A stretch of 64,000 nucleotides of DNA from Crenobacter cavernae (GCF_003355495.1 NZ_CP031337.1:2299001-2363000); one strand, 5' to 3'; positions 55,199 to 64,000 are shown, counted from the stretch's first letter. Notes: generated from the letters alone by a model not told the origin. Translations and numbers: made by a program.

Positions 55199-55735
55199 TC
55201 AGGCGCGGGTAGCGACGCGCGCAGCGGGTCGGGCGTCTTCGAGCAGCGACTGGTTGGCTTGGTAGCGGCCGACTGCCTGCGCGTTGCCGGCCGGCGACGC
55301 CTGGGCTGCGCGCGCCTCGGCGTTGTGCCGCTCGCGGCTGCGTTCGTTCTCTTGCGCGCGCTCGCCTTCCTGTTGACGTTCGACGCGGCGTTGTTCGCCG
55401 TTGCTCGCGTCGCGTTCACGGTCTGAGCGCGTATCGGGGAGGATAGGGCTGGGGGCGGTCGCGACGGCGGAGACGGCCGGGTCGATCGGCGGTGCGGCGT
55501 CGCTGGGCGGCACGACGCGCGCGAGGTTGGCTGCTTGCGTGGCGGCCAGCTGGCGGTTGAGGTCCTCCTCGACGCGTGCCGTCTCGGCGTTGCGCCGGAC
55601 GGTTGCGCCGAGCGCTTGCGTTTCTGCGGCCCGTTCGGCGGCGACGGTGTCGGCCTGTTTCCGGTCGTTGTCGGTAGCCCGTGCGGCCGCCAACAGCGGC
55701 TTGCTGCGGGTGTCTAGGCTGCGAAGGGCGTCCAT
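55199..55735 (-). CDS. Hypothetical hydrophilic coiled-coil protein
   Basis: 178 residues, rich in Ala, Arg, Glu and Gln. Two helical, charged segments (RKQADTVAAERAAETQALGA and EQRRVERQQEGERAQENERS) flank a Pro-rich middle (VVPPSDAAPPIDPAVSAVAT). No signal peptide and no recognisable family. Coding bias is weak in this composition, so confidence is moderate. Confidence 0.55.
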   Translation of the reverse strand: MDALRSLDTRSKPLLAAARATDNDRKQADTVAAERAAETQALGATVRRNAETARVEEDLNRQLAATQAANLARVVPPSDAAPPIDPAVSAVATAPSPILPDTRSDRERDASNGEQRRVERQQEGERAQENERSRERHNAEARAAQASPAGNAQAVGRYQANQSLLEDARPAARVATRA

Positions 55736-55773
55736 GACGGGCCTTTCGTTTTGGGTAATATCTCGATTCTAAA

Positions 55774-56166
55774 TCATTTTTTTGTCATGGCCAGCTTGGC
55801 GATGCTCGGTCGGCGTGCGACCCACGTCGCAAGCAGAGCGCCGAACGCGAACAGACCCGCCTGCAGCCACGGGTGGCCGGCCATGAGCCAGATCGACAGC
55901 GCGAAGCCTGCGGCGATGCCGATGAGCGCGGCGCGCTTGCCGGCCGGCGTGAACGCGCGCTGCGTTTCCCACAGCCTCAGGCTGGGGCCGAAGTGCGGGT
56001 GCTCGAGCAGCGCGCGGTGCCATTCGGGGTGCGAGCGCGCGAAGCAGGCGGCGGCAAGGATCAGGAAAATGGTGGTCGGCATCAGTGGCAGCAGCGCGCC
56101 GATCACGCCGAGCAGGCAGCAGACGACGCCGAGGGTCAGCCACAGGTAGCGGGTATAGGGCGACAT
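55774..56166 (-). CDS. ybaN: YbaN/DUF454 inner membrane protein
   Basis: 130 residues from ATG 56166. DUF454 signature: LGVIGALLPLMPTTIFLILA, ACFARSHPEWHRALLEHPHF, GPSLRLWE. Four membrane helices. Function unknown; small inner-membrane family. Confidence 0.9.
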   Translation of the reverse strand: MSPYTRYLWLTLGVVCCLLGVIGALLPLMPTTIFLILAAACFARSHPEWHRALLEHPHFGPSLRLWETQRAFTPAGKRAALIGIAAGFALSIWLMAGHPWLQAGLFAFGALLATWVARRPSIAKLAMTKK

Positions 56167-56189
56167 GGTCCGCGATGCCCTTGGCAGAG

Positions 56190-56762
56190 CTAATCGAGGA
56201 TCGCCAGCGCCAACATGCGCTCGGCCAACGCGTCGACCGACAGCTCGCCGTCCGGTTTGTACCACTGCACCGTCCAGTGCAGGCTGCCGAGCCAGGTGCG
56301 GCGCAGCAGCCGGGTGTCGGCCTTGACCAGGCCTTCGGCGGCCGCCTCGTCGAGCACCTGCTGCCACAGCGCCTCGTAGCGGTCGCGCAGCACGACGAGA
56401 CCGGGCTTGGCGGCGTCGGACACGCTGCGCCATTCGTACAGCATCACCTCGAGCGCCGCCTGGTTCTCGCCGAGCAGCGAATGCAGGTGCACGCTAAATA
56501 GCGCGGCGAGCTTGTCGCGCACGCTTTGCGCGGCGGCGAGCGCCTGCTCGAGGTCTTCGGTGGTGCGGCTGATGCCGAGCGCCATCACCGCGACCAGGAT
56601 GTCTTCCTTGGTGCGAAAGTGATAGAACAGGCTGCCCGACTGCAGGCCGACCGCCTGGCCGAGGTCGCGCACCGTGCTGCGTTCGTAGCCCTGGTCGCGG
56701 AACAGGCGCGCGGCGGCGCGCACCAGCTCCATGCGACGCGAGTCGTCGGCGATTCTGGTCAT
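56190..56762 (-). CDS. TetR family transcriptional regulator
   Basis: 190 residues. N-terminal helix-turn-helix RMELVRAAARLFRDQGYERS, TVRDLGQAVGLQSGSLFYHF RTKEDIL. The C-terminal ligand domain (residues 80-185) resembles regulators of fatty-acid or acyl-CoA genes, but this is not decisive. Lies just downstream of waaF in the same direction, and no obvious target operator is seen. Confidence 0.88.
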   Translation of the reverse strand: MTRIADDSRRMELVRAAARLFRDQGYERSTVRDLGQAVGLQSGSLFYHFRTKEDILVAVMALGISRTTEDLEQALAAAQSVRDKLAALFSVHLHSLLGENQAALEVMLYEWRSVSDAAKPGLVVLRDRYEALWQQVLDEAAAEGLVKADTRLLRRTWLGSLHWTVQWYKPDGELSVDALAERMLALAILD

Positions 56763-56765
56763 GAT

Positions 56766-57833
56766 CTACGCGTCCGTCGCGGGCAGGATGGGCACGACGG
56801 CCGGGCGCCGGTCGGCTAGGCCCGGCAATAGCTTGATCGCCGCCTGCCACACCGGGTCGGGCAGCAGTTTTTCCAGGCAGTCGGTGTGGCCGAACGGGCA
56901 GTTGCGCTCGAAGCACGGGCTGCATTCGAGGTTGAGCGACACGATCTGCGCGCGGTCGGACAAGGGCGGGGTGAAGTCGGGGCTCGACGAGCCGTAGAGC
57001 GCGACCAGAGGCTTGTCGAGTGCGGCGGCGACGTGCATCAGCCCCGAGTCGTTGCAGACGGCGAGTTCGGCCAGGCCGATCAGGTCGATCGCTTCGTCCA
57101 AGCCGGTGCGCCCGCACAGGTTGACCGCGCTGCCGCCCGACAGGTTGACGATCTCGTCGCCGACCTCCTTGTCCTTGTTCGAACCGAACAGCCAGACCTG
57201 GTAGCCCGCTTCGGCAAAGCGGTGCGCGAGTTCGGCGAAGTGGCGCGCCGGCCAGCGCTTGGCCGGGCCGTACTCGGCGCCCGGGCAGAACGCGACCGCC
57301 GGCTTGTCGCGCGACAGGCCGAGCCGGGTCAGTGCCGCCAGCTGCGACGCCGGGTCGACGACGAGGTGCGGGTGCGGGATCGGGCGCGCGATCGCCTGCC
57401 CGGCGCCTTCGCCGAGCGCGCAGAAACGCTCGACCATCATCGGCAACGCCTTCTCGTCGAGCTCGCGCGCGTCGTTGAGCAGGCCGTAGCGCGATTCGCC
57501 GATGAAGCCGGTGCGCAGCCGAATGCCGGCGAAAAACGGGATCAGCGCCGACTTCAGCGAGTTCGGCAGCACGATCACCTGGTCGTAGCCTTCGCGGCGC
57601 AGCTTGCGCGCGACGCGCCAGCGCTCGGCCAACCTCAGCTGGCCGTGGCCGAAGGGGTTCAGATGCGAGGCGCGCACTTCGGGCATGCGCGCCAAGAGAG
57701 GCAACGTCCACGCCGGCGCGAATACGTCGATCTCGACGCCGGGGTGGCGCTCGGCCAGCCTGCGGTAGAGCGGCTGCGCCATCACGCTGTCGCCGACCCA
57801 CGAGGGGCCGATCACCAGGATTTTTCGAATCAT
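56766..57833 (-). CDS. waaF: ADP-heptose:LPS heptosyltransferase II
   Basis: 355 residues from ATG 57833. GT9 landmarks: ILVIGPSWVGDSVMAQPLYR, VIVLPNSLKSALIPFFAGIR, FCPGAEYGPAKRWPARHFAE, NDSGLMHVAAALDKPLVALY. Adds the second heptose to lipid A core, complementing the LPS export genes above. Three residues separate it from the TetR gene. An exact motif copy lies in its coding sequence. Confidence 0.94.
   Translation of the reverse strand: MIRKILVIGPSWVGDSVMAQPLYRRLAERHPGVEIDVFAPAWTLPLLARMPEVRASHLNPFGHGQLRLAERWRVARKLRREGYDQVIVLPNSLKSALIPFFAGIRLRTGFIGESRYGLLNDARELDEKALPMMVERFCALGEGAGQAIARPIPHPHLVVDPASQLAALTRLGLSRDKPAVAFCPGAEYGPAKRWPARHFAELAHRFAEAGYQVWLFGSNKDKEVGDEIVNLSGGSAVNLCGRTGLDEAIDLIGLAELAVCNDSGLMHVAAALDKPLVALYGSSSPDFTPPLSDRAQIVSLNLECSPCFERNCPFGHTDCLEKLLPDPVWQAAIKLLPGLADRRPAVVPILPATDA
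57623..57634 (-). repeat. Dispersed motif copy, exact, inside waaF
   Basis: GCTCGGCCAACC; in the coding frame it contributes RLAERW. Confidence 0.75.
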
Positions 57834-57903
57834 CGGCAAGTCGGTGCGGCGGGTCGGCCACGCCTTCGAGTGTCGGAATGGCCCGGTTTTTGGCAAACCG
57901 GGG

Positions 57904-58110
57904 TCAGTGGTGGTGGCCGGTCACCGGACCGGTCAGCTTGTACAGCGTGCCACAGTATGGGCAGCGTGCTTCGCCGTTCTGCTTGACGATGGGCAGGAAC
58001 ACGCGCGGGTGCGAATTCCACTTCACCATGTCCGGCGTCGGGCAGTGCAGCGGCAGGTCGGCGCCGGTGATTTCGATCACGCGTGCGGTGTTTTCTTTCA
58101 GTTCAGCCAT
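57904..58110 (-). CDS. Zinc-finger protein (zf-CHCC, NDUFS6-like)
   Basis: 68 residues. Ligands LHCPTPDMVKWNSHPRVFL and ARCPYCGTLYKL give the C-H-C-C zinc site, and it ends GPVTGHHH. Related to the NDUFS6 subunit of complex I. In bacteria these small proteins often lie near ilvE, as here (45 bases upstream in the operon). Confidence 0.88.
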   Translation of the reverse strand: MAELKENTARVIEITGADLPLHCPTPDMVKWNSHPRVFLPIVKQNGEARCPYCGTLYKLTGPVTGHHH

Positions 58111-58155
58111 GCTAGATCCTTGCGGCGCCCGGGCAGGGCCGGGCGCGCTGCTTGT

Positions 58156-59079
58156 TTACTCGATGTAGGTCAGCCAGTTTTCGCGTTTCGGGTCGAGGCC
58201 CTTCACGCAGTCGAAGTAGCGCTTCTGGATTTCGGCGGTGATCGGGCCGCGTTTGCCCTCGCCGATATTGCGGTTGTCCAGTTCGCGGATCGGCGTCACT
58301 TCGGCGGCGGTGCCGGTGAAGAACGCTTCGTCGGCGCAGTAGACTTCGTCGCGCGTGATGCGCTTCTCGATCAGCTCGAGGCCCATTTCGCGGGCGATCT
58401 CGACCACGGTGTCGCGCGTGATGCCCTCGAGCGCGGACGTCAGGTCCGGCGTGTAGAGCTTGCCCTTGCGGACGATGAAGATGTTCTCGCCCGAACCCTC
58501 GGCGACGTAGCCTTCTACGTCGAGCAAGAGCGCCTCGTCGTAGCCGTCCTTCACCGCCTCGGTGTTGGCGAGGATCGAGTTCATGTAGTTGCCGTTCGCC
58601 TTCGCCTTGCACATCGTGATGTTGACGTGGTGGCGGGTGAACGAGCTGGTCTTCACGCGGATGCCGCTCTCGAGGCCCTCTTCGCCGAGGTAGGCGCCCC
58701 ACGGCCACGCGGCGACGATCACGTGTACGTCGTCAGCCGGCGGCGCGATGCCGAGCTTGCCCGAGCCGTAGAAGCCCATCGGGCGGAAGTAGCATGACTT
58801 CAGCTGGTTCGATTTCACCACCTCGATGTGCGCGGCGTTGATCTCGTCTTTCGAGAACGGCAGGTCGATGCCGAGGATGTGCGCCGAGCGGAACAGACGG
58901 TCGGTGTGGTCCTGCAGACGGAAGATCGCCGTGCCCTTCGGCGTTTCGTAGGCGCGCACGCCCTCGAACACGCCCATGCCGTAGTGCAGGGTGTGGGTCA
59001 GCACGTGGGTGGTGGCGTCGCGCCAGTCCACCAGTTTGCCGTCGTACCAGATAAAGCCGTCGCGGTCAGCCATCGACAT
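58156..59079 (-). CDS. ilvE: Branched-chain amino acid aminotransferase
   Basis: 307 residues. Fold-type IV PLP enzyme: GKLVDWRDATTHVLTHTLHY, VRAYETPKGTAIFRLQDHTD, NSILANTEAVKDGYDEALLL, the Lys-binding region and VAEGSGENIF. Final step for Ile, Leu and Val; ilvA is also in this window. The zf-CHCC gene follows. Confidence 0.95.
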   Translation of the reverse strand: MSMADRDGFIWYDGKLVDWRDATTHVLTHTLHYGMGVFEGVRAYETPKGTAIFRLQDHTDRLFRSAHILGIDLPFSKDEINAAHIEVVKSNQLKSCYFRPMGFYGSGKLGIAPPADDVHVIVAAWPWGAYLGEEGLESGIRVKTSSFTRHHVNITMCKAKANGNYMNSILANTEAVKDGYDEALLLDVEGYVAEGSGENIFIVRKGKLYTPDLTSALEGITRDTVVEIAREMGLELIEKRITRDEVYCADEAFFTGTAAEVTPIRELDNRNIGEGKRGPITAEIQKRYFDCVKGLDPKRENWLTYIE

Positions 59080-59122
59080 GTTGGGATCTCCGTCTGCAGG
59101 GTCTTTTTTGAGTAGACGCGAA

Positions 59123-61831
59123 TTATAACGCCGACGCGCCGTCTGGGGTACGGCTGTCTATGGATTCGCCGAATACCTGTTCCCACAGCCGGCACACGGC
59201 GCGGTAGTGGGTGATCAGCGCCGCGTCGACGGTGACGGTGTGGATCTCATTGAGCCTGACCGCGTGCTGGCGCTTGCGGTAGAGCCGGTAAGCGGCGCGG
59301 CCGGCCTCGGCCAGGGGCGCGTCGATCAGCCCGTCCTCGGCGGCGACCGCCAACAGCGCGATGTTGCCGGCGTTGTGCGTCAGCTCCGGCAGCGCGTGCG
59401 CGTGCGCGAGGATCAGGTACTGGACGATGAATTCGACGTCGACGATGCCGCCGCGCGCGTTCTTCACGTCTTCGTCGAGCGCCGGCCGCGTCTCGAGCAT
59501 GCGCGCGCGCATGTCGAGCACCTCCTTCTTCAAGGTCTCGATGTCGCGCGGCTGGGTCAGCACGGCGTGACGGATGTCCTCGAAACGTTGGCCGAGCAGC
59601 GCGTCGCCGGCGACGAAGCGCGCGCGCGTCAGCGCCTGGTGCTCCCACACCCACGCGTTGCTCTTCTGGTAGCTCTCGAAGGCGGCGACGCTGCTGACCA
59701 GCAAGCCGCTCGAGCCGTTCGGCCGCAGTCTGAGGTCGATGTCGTAAAGCAGGCCGGCGGCGGTGGTGCTGGTCAGCCAGGTCGACAGGCGGCGGGCGAG
59801 GCGCGAGTAGACGTCGGACGCGTCCGGGTGCGCGTCGTCGTACAGGAAGACGATGTCGAGATCGGACGCGTAGCCGAGCTCCTTGCCGCCGAGCTTGCCG
59901 TAGCCGACGATCGCGAAGCGCGGCGTGTCGGTGTGGCGGTTCGCGACGGTGAGCCACGCGTGGCGCAAGGTCGCGGCGAGCACCAGGTCGGCGAGCTGCG
60001 ACAGCTGGTCGGACAGCGCCTCGACCGTCCACATGCCTGCCAGGTCCTGCGCGACGAGACGGAACACCTGCGCGTGCTGGAAGTGGCGCAGCGTATCCAT
60101 CTGCGCCTCGACGTCGCCTTCGTCGTCGGCGATCTGCTGCTCGAGCTGGACCGCCAGCTGCGGCCAGTCGGGGCTCGCGTACAGCACGCGGCCGTCGAGC
60201 AGTTCGTCGAGCAGGATCGGGTGGCGCGTCAGGTAGGCGGCGACCCACGCGCTCGACGAGTACAGCGACGCGAGCCGCTGCAAGGTCTGCGGGTACTCGG
60301 TCAACAGCGCCAGGTAGGCCGCGCGGCGGCTGACCGCTTCCAGAAGACCCAAGATGCGCGTCAGCGTGACGTCCGGGTTGGCAAAGCCGGCGGCGACCTC
60401 GATCAGCGGGCCGATCAGGTCGTCGAGCTTCTTGCGCGTCGACAGCGGCATCTGCTGGTAGCGCTGGCTGGCAGACAGCGCCTTCAGCGTGCGCCCGACC
60501 GCCGCCGGGTCCTGATAGCCGAGCTCGGCCAAGCGCGGGTCGGGGTCGGACTCTTCGAGCTCCTGCCACAGTCCGGACAGCGGGTGCGCCGGCGCGTTCT
60601 CGGTCGGCAGCAGGAAGACCTGTTCGAAGTGGCGGGTGACGCGGCGGCGCTGCTCGTTCAATGCGTCGAGGAAGTCGTCCCAGCAGGTGCAGCCCATCAT
60701 CGCGGCGAGGCTCGCCTGCTGTGCCGGGTCGCTCGGCAAGGTCTGCGTCTGCTGGTCGTCGAAGTACTGCAGTCGGTGCTCGACGTCGCGCAGGAAGGCG
60801 TAGGCCTCGTGAAGCTCGGCGATCGCCTCGGGCTCGAGCAGCCTGAGCTCGGCCAACCTTGAAAGCGTCTCGCGCGTGCCCTTGAGCTGCAGGCTCTTCT
60901 CGCGCCCGCCGCGGATCAGCTGGAACACCTGCGCGGTGAATTCGACCTCGCGGATGCCGCCCGGGCCGAGCTTGATGTTGTCGGCCATGTCGCGGCGCGC
61001 GACCTCGCGGCGGATCTGGCTGTGCAGCTCGCGCATCGCGCCGTAGGCGTTGTAGTCGAGGTATTTGCGGTAGACGAAGGGGCGCACCAGCTCGTTGAGG
61101 CCCGTCGCGTCGCCGGACAGCGCGCGCGCCTTGATCCACGCGTAGCGCTCCCACTCGCGGCCCTGCGTCAGCAGGTAGTTTTCCAGCGCGGCGAAGCTCA
61201 TCACCAGCGGGCCGGAGTCGCCGTAGGGGCGCAGTCGCATGTCGACGCGGAACACCTGGCCGTCGGCGGTCGGCTCGTTGATCAGGCGGATCAGCGTCTT
61301 GCCGAGCTGGGTGAAGTATTCGTGGTTGCTGACCTTCTTCGCGCCGTCGGTCTCACCGGCCTCCGGGTAGATGAAGATCAGGTCGATGTCGGAACTGACG
61401 TTCAGCTCGCCGCCGCCGAGCTTGCCCATGCCGATCACGATCAGCTCCTGCGCTTCGCCCGTGTCCTGCCCGCGCGGCGTGCCGTAGTGGGCCAGCGCGT
61501 GCTTGCCGGCGCGCAAGGCCTGTTCGACGGCGAATTCGGCGAGCAGCGAGACGGTCGTCACCACCTCGTCGAGGTCGGCGAGCCGGTCAAGGTCGCGCGC
61601 GATGAGGCGCGCCATCACCGCCTGGCGCAGCCGGCGCAGCACCGGCATCAGCGCGTCCGGTTCTGCGAGCGCGTCCCAGTCGGCAAACCCCTGCATGGCT
61701 GCGCGGTCAAACACCTCGTGCAGATGCGCTTTAAGCCGTTCGACTTCTTCGGCGCGAGCGCACAGCAGGCGGTCCAGATAGCGGGAATGACTGCGGGCAA
61801 GCGCGATCGCGGGTTGCGGGTTTGCTGGCAT
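59123..61831 (-). CDS. glnE: Glutamine synthetase adenylyltransferase / deadenylase
   Basis: 902 residues. Two nucleotidyltransferase domains with the duplicated GxGKLGGxEL..SDIDLIF pattern (GMGKLGGGELNVSSDIDLIF; GYGKLGGKELGYASDLDIVF), and helical regulatory regions between. It adenylylates and deadenylylates glutamine synthetase under PII control; the PII-modifying GlnD is encoded at 39856-42414. An exact motif copy lies inside it. Confidence 0.96.
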   Translation of the reverse strand: MPANPQPAIALARSHSRYLDRLLCARAEEVERLKAHLHEVFDRAAMQGFADWDALAEPDALMPVLRRLRQAVMARLIARDLDRLADLDEVVTTVSLLAEFAVEQALRAGKHALAHYGTPRGQDTGEAQELIVIGMGKLGGGELNVSSDIDLIFIYPEAGETDGAKKVSNHEYFTQLGKTLIRLINEPTADGQVFRVDMRLRPYGDSGPLVMSFAALENYLLTQGREWERYAWIKARALSGDATGLNELVRPFVYRKYLDYNAYGAMRELHSQIRREVARRDMADNIKLGPGGIREVEFTAQVFQLIRGGREKSLQLKGTRETLSRLAELRLLEPEAIAELHEAYAFLRDVEHRLQYFDDQQTQTLPSDPAQQASLAAMMGCTCWDDFLDALNEQRRRVTRHFEQVFLLPTENAPAHPLSGLWQELEESDPDPRLAELGYQDPAAVGRTLKALSASQRYQQMPLSTRKKLDDLIGPLIEVAAGFANPDVTLTRILGLLEAVSRRAAYLALLTEYPQTLQRLASLYSSSAWVAAYLTRHPILLDELLDGRVLYASPDWPQLAVQLEQQIADDEGDVEAQMDTLRHFQHAQVFRLVAQDLAGMWTVEALSDQLSQLADLVLAATLRHAWLTVANRHTDTPRFAIVGYGKLGGKELGYASDLDIVFLYDDAHPDASDVYSRLARRLSTWLTSTTAAGLLYDIDLRLRPNGSSGLLVSSVAAFESYQKSNAWVWEHQALTRARFVAGDALLGQRFEDIRHAVLTQPRDIETLKKEVLDMRARMLETRPALDEDVKNARGGIVDVEFIVQYLILAHAHALPELTHNAGNIALLAVAAEDGLIDAPLAEAGRAAYRLYRKRQHAVRLNEIHTVTVDAALITHYRAVCRLWEQVFGESIDSRTPDGASAL
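60847..60858 (-). repeat. Dispersed motif copy, exact, inside glnE
   Basis: GCTCGGCCAACC followed by TT; on the coding strand it encodes RLAEL. Confidence 0.85.
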
Positions 61832-61890
61832 AATGTCTTCGCTGGACCTTGTCTGTTCTTCAAACCCCCATTGTGTAACGGTTCCTGTTC

Positions 61891-64000
61891 TTGGAAAAGC
61901 GCCTGTCCTCCCTTGCCCGACCGCTGCTGCGGCTCCGGGTGCTCCGGCTCGGCCGGATCGTCCTGGTCGTACTCGGGACCGTCGCCGGGGGCGTCGCGTT
62001 CGCCTTCGCGACTTTCAACTGGGGCGTGCTGCCGCGCCTCGACGCGTGGCGGCCCGACCTCGAGGCGGTGCTCACCCAGTCGACCGGCCGCAAGGTCTCG
62101 ATCGCGCGGCTGTCCGGCGGCTGGCACGGCGTCGCGCCCAGGCTGAAGCTCGAAGGCGTCACGCTTTCCAACCCGAAGAAGGGCTCGGCGCTGACGCTGT
62201 CGGCGCTTTCGCTTACGCCGTCCTGGCAAAGCCTCGTCGTGTGGGAACCGCGCTTCGCGCGCATCGCGGTCGAATCGCCGCGGCTCGAATTCGTGCGCGC
62301 CAAAAGCGGGCGGATTTATCTGAACGGCGTCGAGGTCTCTTCGCCCGACGCACCGTCCTCTCCGTCCGACGGACGGTTGCTCAACTGGCTGCTCGCGCAG
62401 CGCCGCATCGAGGTCGACCGCGCGGCGCTGGTGTGGCGCGATGAAAAGTTCGACCTGCCGCCGTTGAAGCTCGATGCCGGCAATCTCGAACTGACCGACT
62501 CGCTGTTCGGCCACAAGCTCAAGGTGTCGGGCCGGCCCGGCGTCGAGCTCGGCCGCGCGCTGCGCTTCGAGGCGGGCTGGCGTGGCGACGACGTGAACGC
62601 GTTCCGGCGCTGGAGCGGTGAGGTGGCGCTGGCCGTTGAAGGCGCGCGCGTCGGCGCGTGGTCACGCTACCTTGCGCCGATCGGCCGCCTGAGCGAAGGG
62701 CAGGGCGACGGCGAAATGAGCGCTCGTTTCGACGAGGGCACACTCGTCGCGCTGTCGGCCGACGTGAAGGTGCTCAACGTCGCCTTCCAGCCGTCCGGTG
62801 CCGGCCAGGTGCGGCTGCCGCAGTTCGGCGGCAAGCTCGATCTGAAACGCGACGGCGACGGCGTGTATCAACTGGCCGCCAGCGATTTGTCGCTATCGAC
62901 GCTCGCCGGGCAGGCCTTCGCCCGTGCCAGCGTCAAAGGGCGCTACAAGCCCGGCTCGCAAGGCTTCGGCGAACTGTCGCTATCGAACGCCGACCTCGCG
63001 CCGCTCGCGCCACTGATCCACGCGCTCGGTGCCAGCCGCAATCCGCTGTTCGCGCGTTTCGCGCCGCAAGGCCGCTTGTCCGAGCTGTCCGCGAGCTGGC
63101 AGGGGCCGATCGAGGCGCCGCGCCGCTACAAGCTGTCGACCGCTTTCGACAAACTCGGCTGGCTACACGACGGCAAGGTGCCGGGGGTGACCGGTGCGAG
63201 CGGCAAGCTGTCGTTCGACGAGACCGGCGGCCGCCTGCAACTGGCGAGCCGCGCGTCGCGCGTGACGTTGCCGCGCGTGTTCGAACACCCGCTCGCCTTC
63301 GACAGGTTCGACGCCGACGTCGACTGGAAGCGCGACGGCGACGGCGTGGCGCTCACCTTCAACAAGGTGGCGTTTTCCAATGCCGACCTGAGCGGCCTGG
63401 TGGCCGGCACTTACCGTTACACCGGTCGCGGCGCCGGCGTCGCAAGCCTTGCGGGCGGCATCGAGCGCGTCGACGCGGTGCGCGTGCCCCTCTATCTGCC
63501 GTACGAGGCGGGCAAGGAGACGCTCGCCTGGCTCAAGGCGGCGCTCAAGGGCGGCCGCGCCGAGGACGTGGTGTTCGAACTGAAGGGAGAACTCGATCGC
63601 TTCCCGTTCAGGGGCGGCAAGGACGGGCGCTTCTACGTCGCCGCGAAGGTCCGCGAAGGCGTGCTCAAATTCGAACCCGACTGGCCCGAACTGCGCGACA
63701 TCGACGCCGATCTCGTTTTCGAGAATGAGGCGATGAAGATAGACGCGCGTCGCGCGACCACAGCCGGCGTGCCGCTGCACGATGTCAAGGTCGGCATTCC
63801 CGACCTCGCCGCCGACGTGCCGCACCTGAGCGTCGACGGCAACGCGCGGGGCGAGCTCGCGAAGATGCTCGCCTACACGAAGCAAAGTCCGGTCGATCAG
63901 TGGCTTGCCGGTTTCACCGGCCAGATCGGCGCGACCGGCTCGGCCAACTTGGCGCTCAAGCTCGACATCCCGCTCGTGTACGGCGTCGAGCCCAAGGTCG
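61891..64000 (+). CDS. yhdP: YhdP-like AsmA-family membrane protein, 5' part
   Basis: 703 codons in one open frame that runs off the right edge. The only nearby in-frame start before the first hydrophobic segment is TTG at 61891 (an in-frame TAA sits at 61876; CTG 61885 is another option). N-terminal basic stretch, then a membrane helix (GRIVLVVLGTVAGGVAFAFA), and a long periplasmic repeat region: FNWGVLPRLDAWRPDLEAVL, TGRKVSIARLSGGWHGVAPR, LWLKA-type beta grooves. YhdP/AsmA-like proteins move phospholipid between membranes. Divergent from glnE with 59 bases between starts. Confidence 0.85.
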   Translation, partial: MEKRLSSLARPLLRLRVLRLGRIVLVVLGTVAGGVAFAFATFNWGVLPRLDAWRPDLEAVLTQSTGRKVSIARLSGGWHGVAPRLKLEGVTLSNPKKGSALTLSALSLTPSWQSLVVWEPRFARIAVESPRLEFVRAKSGRIYLNGVEVSSPDAPSSPSDGRLLNWLLAQRRIEVDRAALVWRDEKFDLPPLKLDAGNLELTDSLFGHKLKVSGRPGVELGRALRFEAGWRGDDVNAFRRWSGEVALAVEGARVGAWSRYLAPIGRLSEGQGDGEMSARFDEGTLVALSADVKVLNVAFQPSGAGQVRLPQFGGKLDLKRDGDGVYQLAASDLSLSTLAGQAFARASVKGRYKPGSQGFGELSLSNADLAPLAPLIHALGASRNPLFARFAPQGRLSELSASWQGPIEAPRRYKLSTAFDKLGWLHDGKVPGVTGASGKLSFDETGGRLQLASRASRVTLPRVFEHPLAFDRFDADVDWKRDGDGVALTFNKVAFSNADLSGLVAGTYRYTGRGAGVASLAGGIERVDAVRVPLYLPYEAGKETLAWLKAALKGGRAEDVVFELKGELDRFPFRGGKDGRFYVAAKVREGVLKFEPDWPELRDIDADLVFENEAMKIDARRATTAGVPLHDVKVGIPDLAADVPHLSVDGNARGELAKMLAYTKQSPVDQWLAGFTGQIGATGSANLALKLDIPLVYGVEPKV

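Noticed and set aside
59134..59144. Neisseria-type uptake sequence (GCCGTCTG at about 8046 and 59136)
   Set aside because: I saw only the first eight bases by chance and no full GCCGTCTGAA. The common repeat here is a different word.
1..64000. CRISPR array
   Set aside because: No regularly spaced direct repeats of 24-40 bases with unique spacers, and no cas gene, were seen.

Overview
The window looks like a GC-rich betaproteobacterium of the order Neisseriales (Chromobacteriaceae-like). Evidence is the tmRNA tag ANDETYALAA and the gene neighbourhoods (dacC-ybeD-lipB-lipA, lptF-lptG-glnD, pepA-holC, glnE-ilvE-waaF). The genus cannot be fixed from this sequence alone.

Positions 70-12135 are a 12-kb integrated element in the 3' end of the tmRNA gene ssrA. 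It is bounded by degenerate copies of the ssrA 3' end, each followed by a similar terminator, and both ends carry spaced TACCG-type repeats that look like integrase arm sites. The right half is a compact leftward gene set: P4-type integrase, a stand-alone arm-binding-domain protein, an unknown gene, an AlpA-like regulator, a Toprim/RepA-like primase-helicase, an unknown gene and a small terminase subunit. This is the layout of a phage satellite (PICI/P4-like). The left half is lower in GC and holds a Zorya-like defence trio: a MotA/ExbB-type motor protein with a coiled-coil tail, a MotB/OmpA-type partner and an HNH nuclease. A fourth gene after the trio is cut off by an IS5-family remnant. Scraps of larger phage genes (strawberry-notch-type helicase, a polyvalent-protein C-terminus) fill the middle.

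From 12130 onward the window is core chromosome. In order it carries: ssrA; ilvA-gph; dacC-ybeD-lipB-lipA (wall trimming and lipoate synthesis); a Zur-type zinc operon (zur, a CobW GTPase, a His-rich mini membrane protein, znuC, znuB, znuA); a cytochrome bd operon (GbsR-like regulator, cydP, cydA, cydB, cydX); a TauE/UreH-like membrane protein; an enoyl-CoA hydratase; and twin parvulins with bolA, yciI and yciB. Next come nfeD-qmcA, yigZ, a HAD phosphatase, a ParA-like ATPase and guaC with a structured leader, then an EAL protein divergent from an Aer-like chemoreceptor, a MoaD-like/BNR-repeat pair, and lptF-lptG-glnD. The last third has pepA-holC followed by a 721-residue acidic low-complexity protein and a cob(I)alamin adenosyltransferase, SNase, phoH, bcp, an Smr protein, trxB, a Sel1-repeat protein, ybaN, a TetR regulator, waaF, a zinc-finger protein, ilvE, glnE, and the start of a large YhdP-like gene.

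The most unusual genome-scale signal is a dispersed motif, (A)AGGTTGGCCGAGC. I count 16 exact copies of its 12-base core GGTTGGCCGAGC and about as many one-mismatch copies. They lie between and inside genes, often as inverted pairs after genes, sometimes forming terminators. No exact copy occurs in the first 16 kb, so the mobile element has none. This is how a DNA uptake sequence behaves, but the word is unrelated to the Neisseria uptake sequence.
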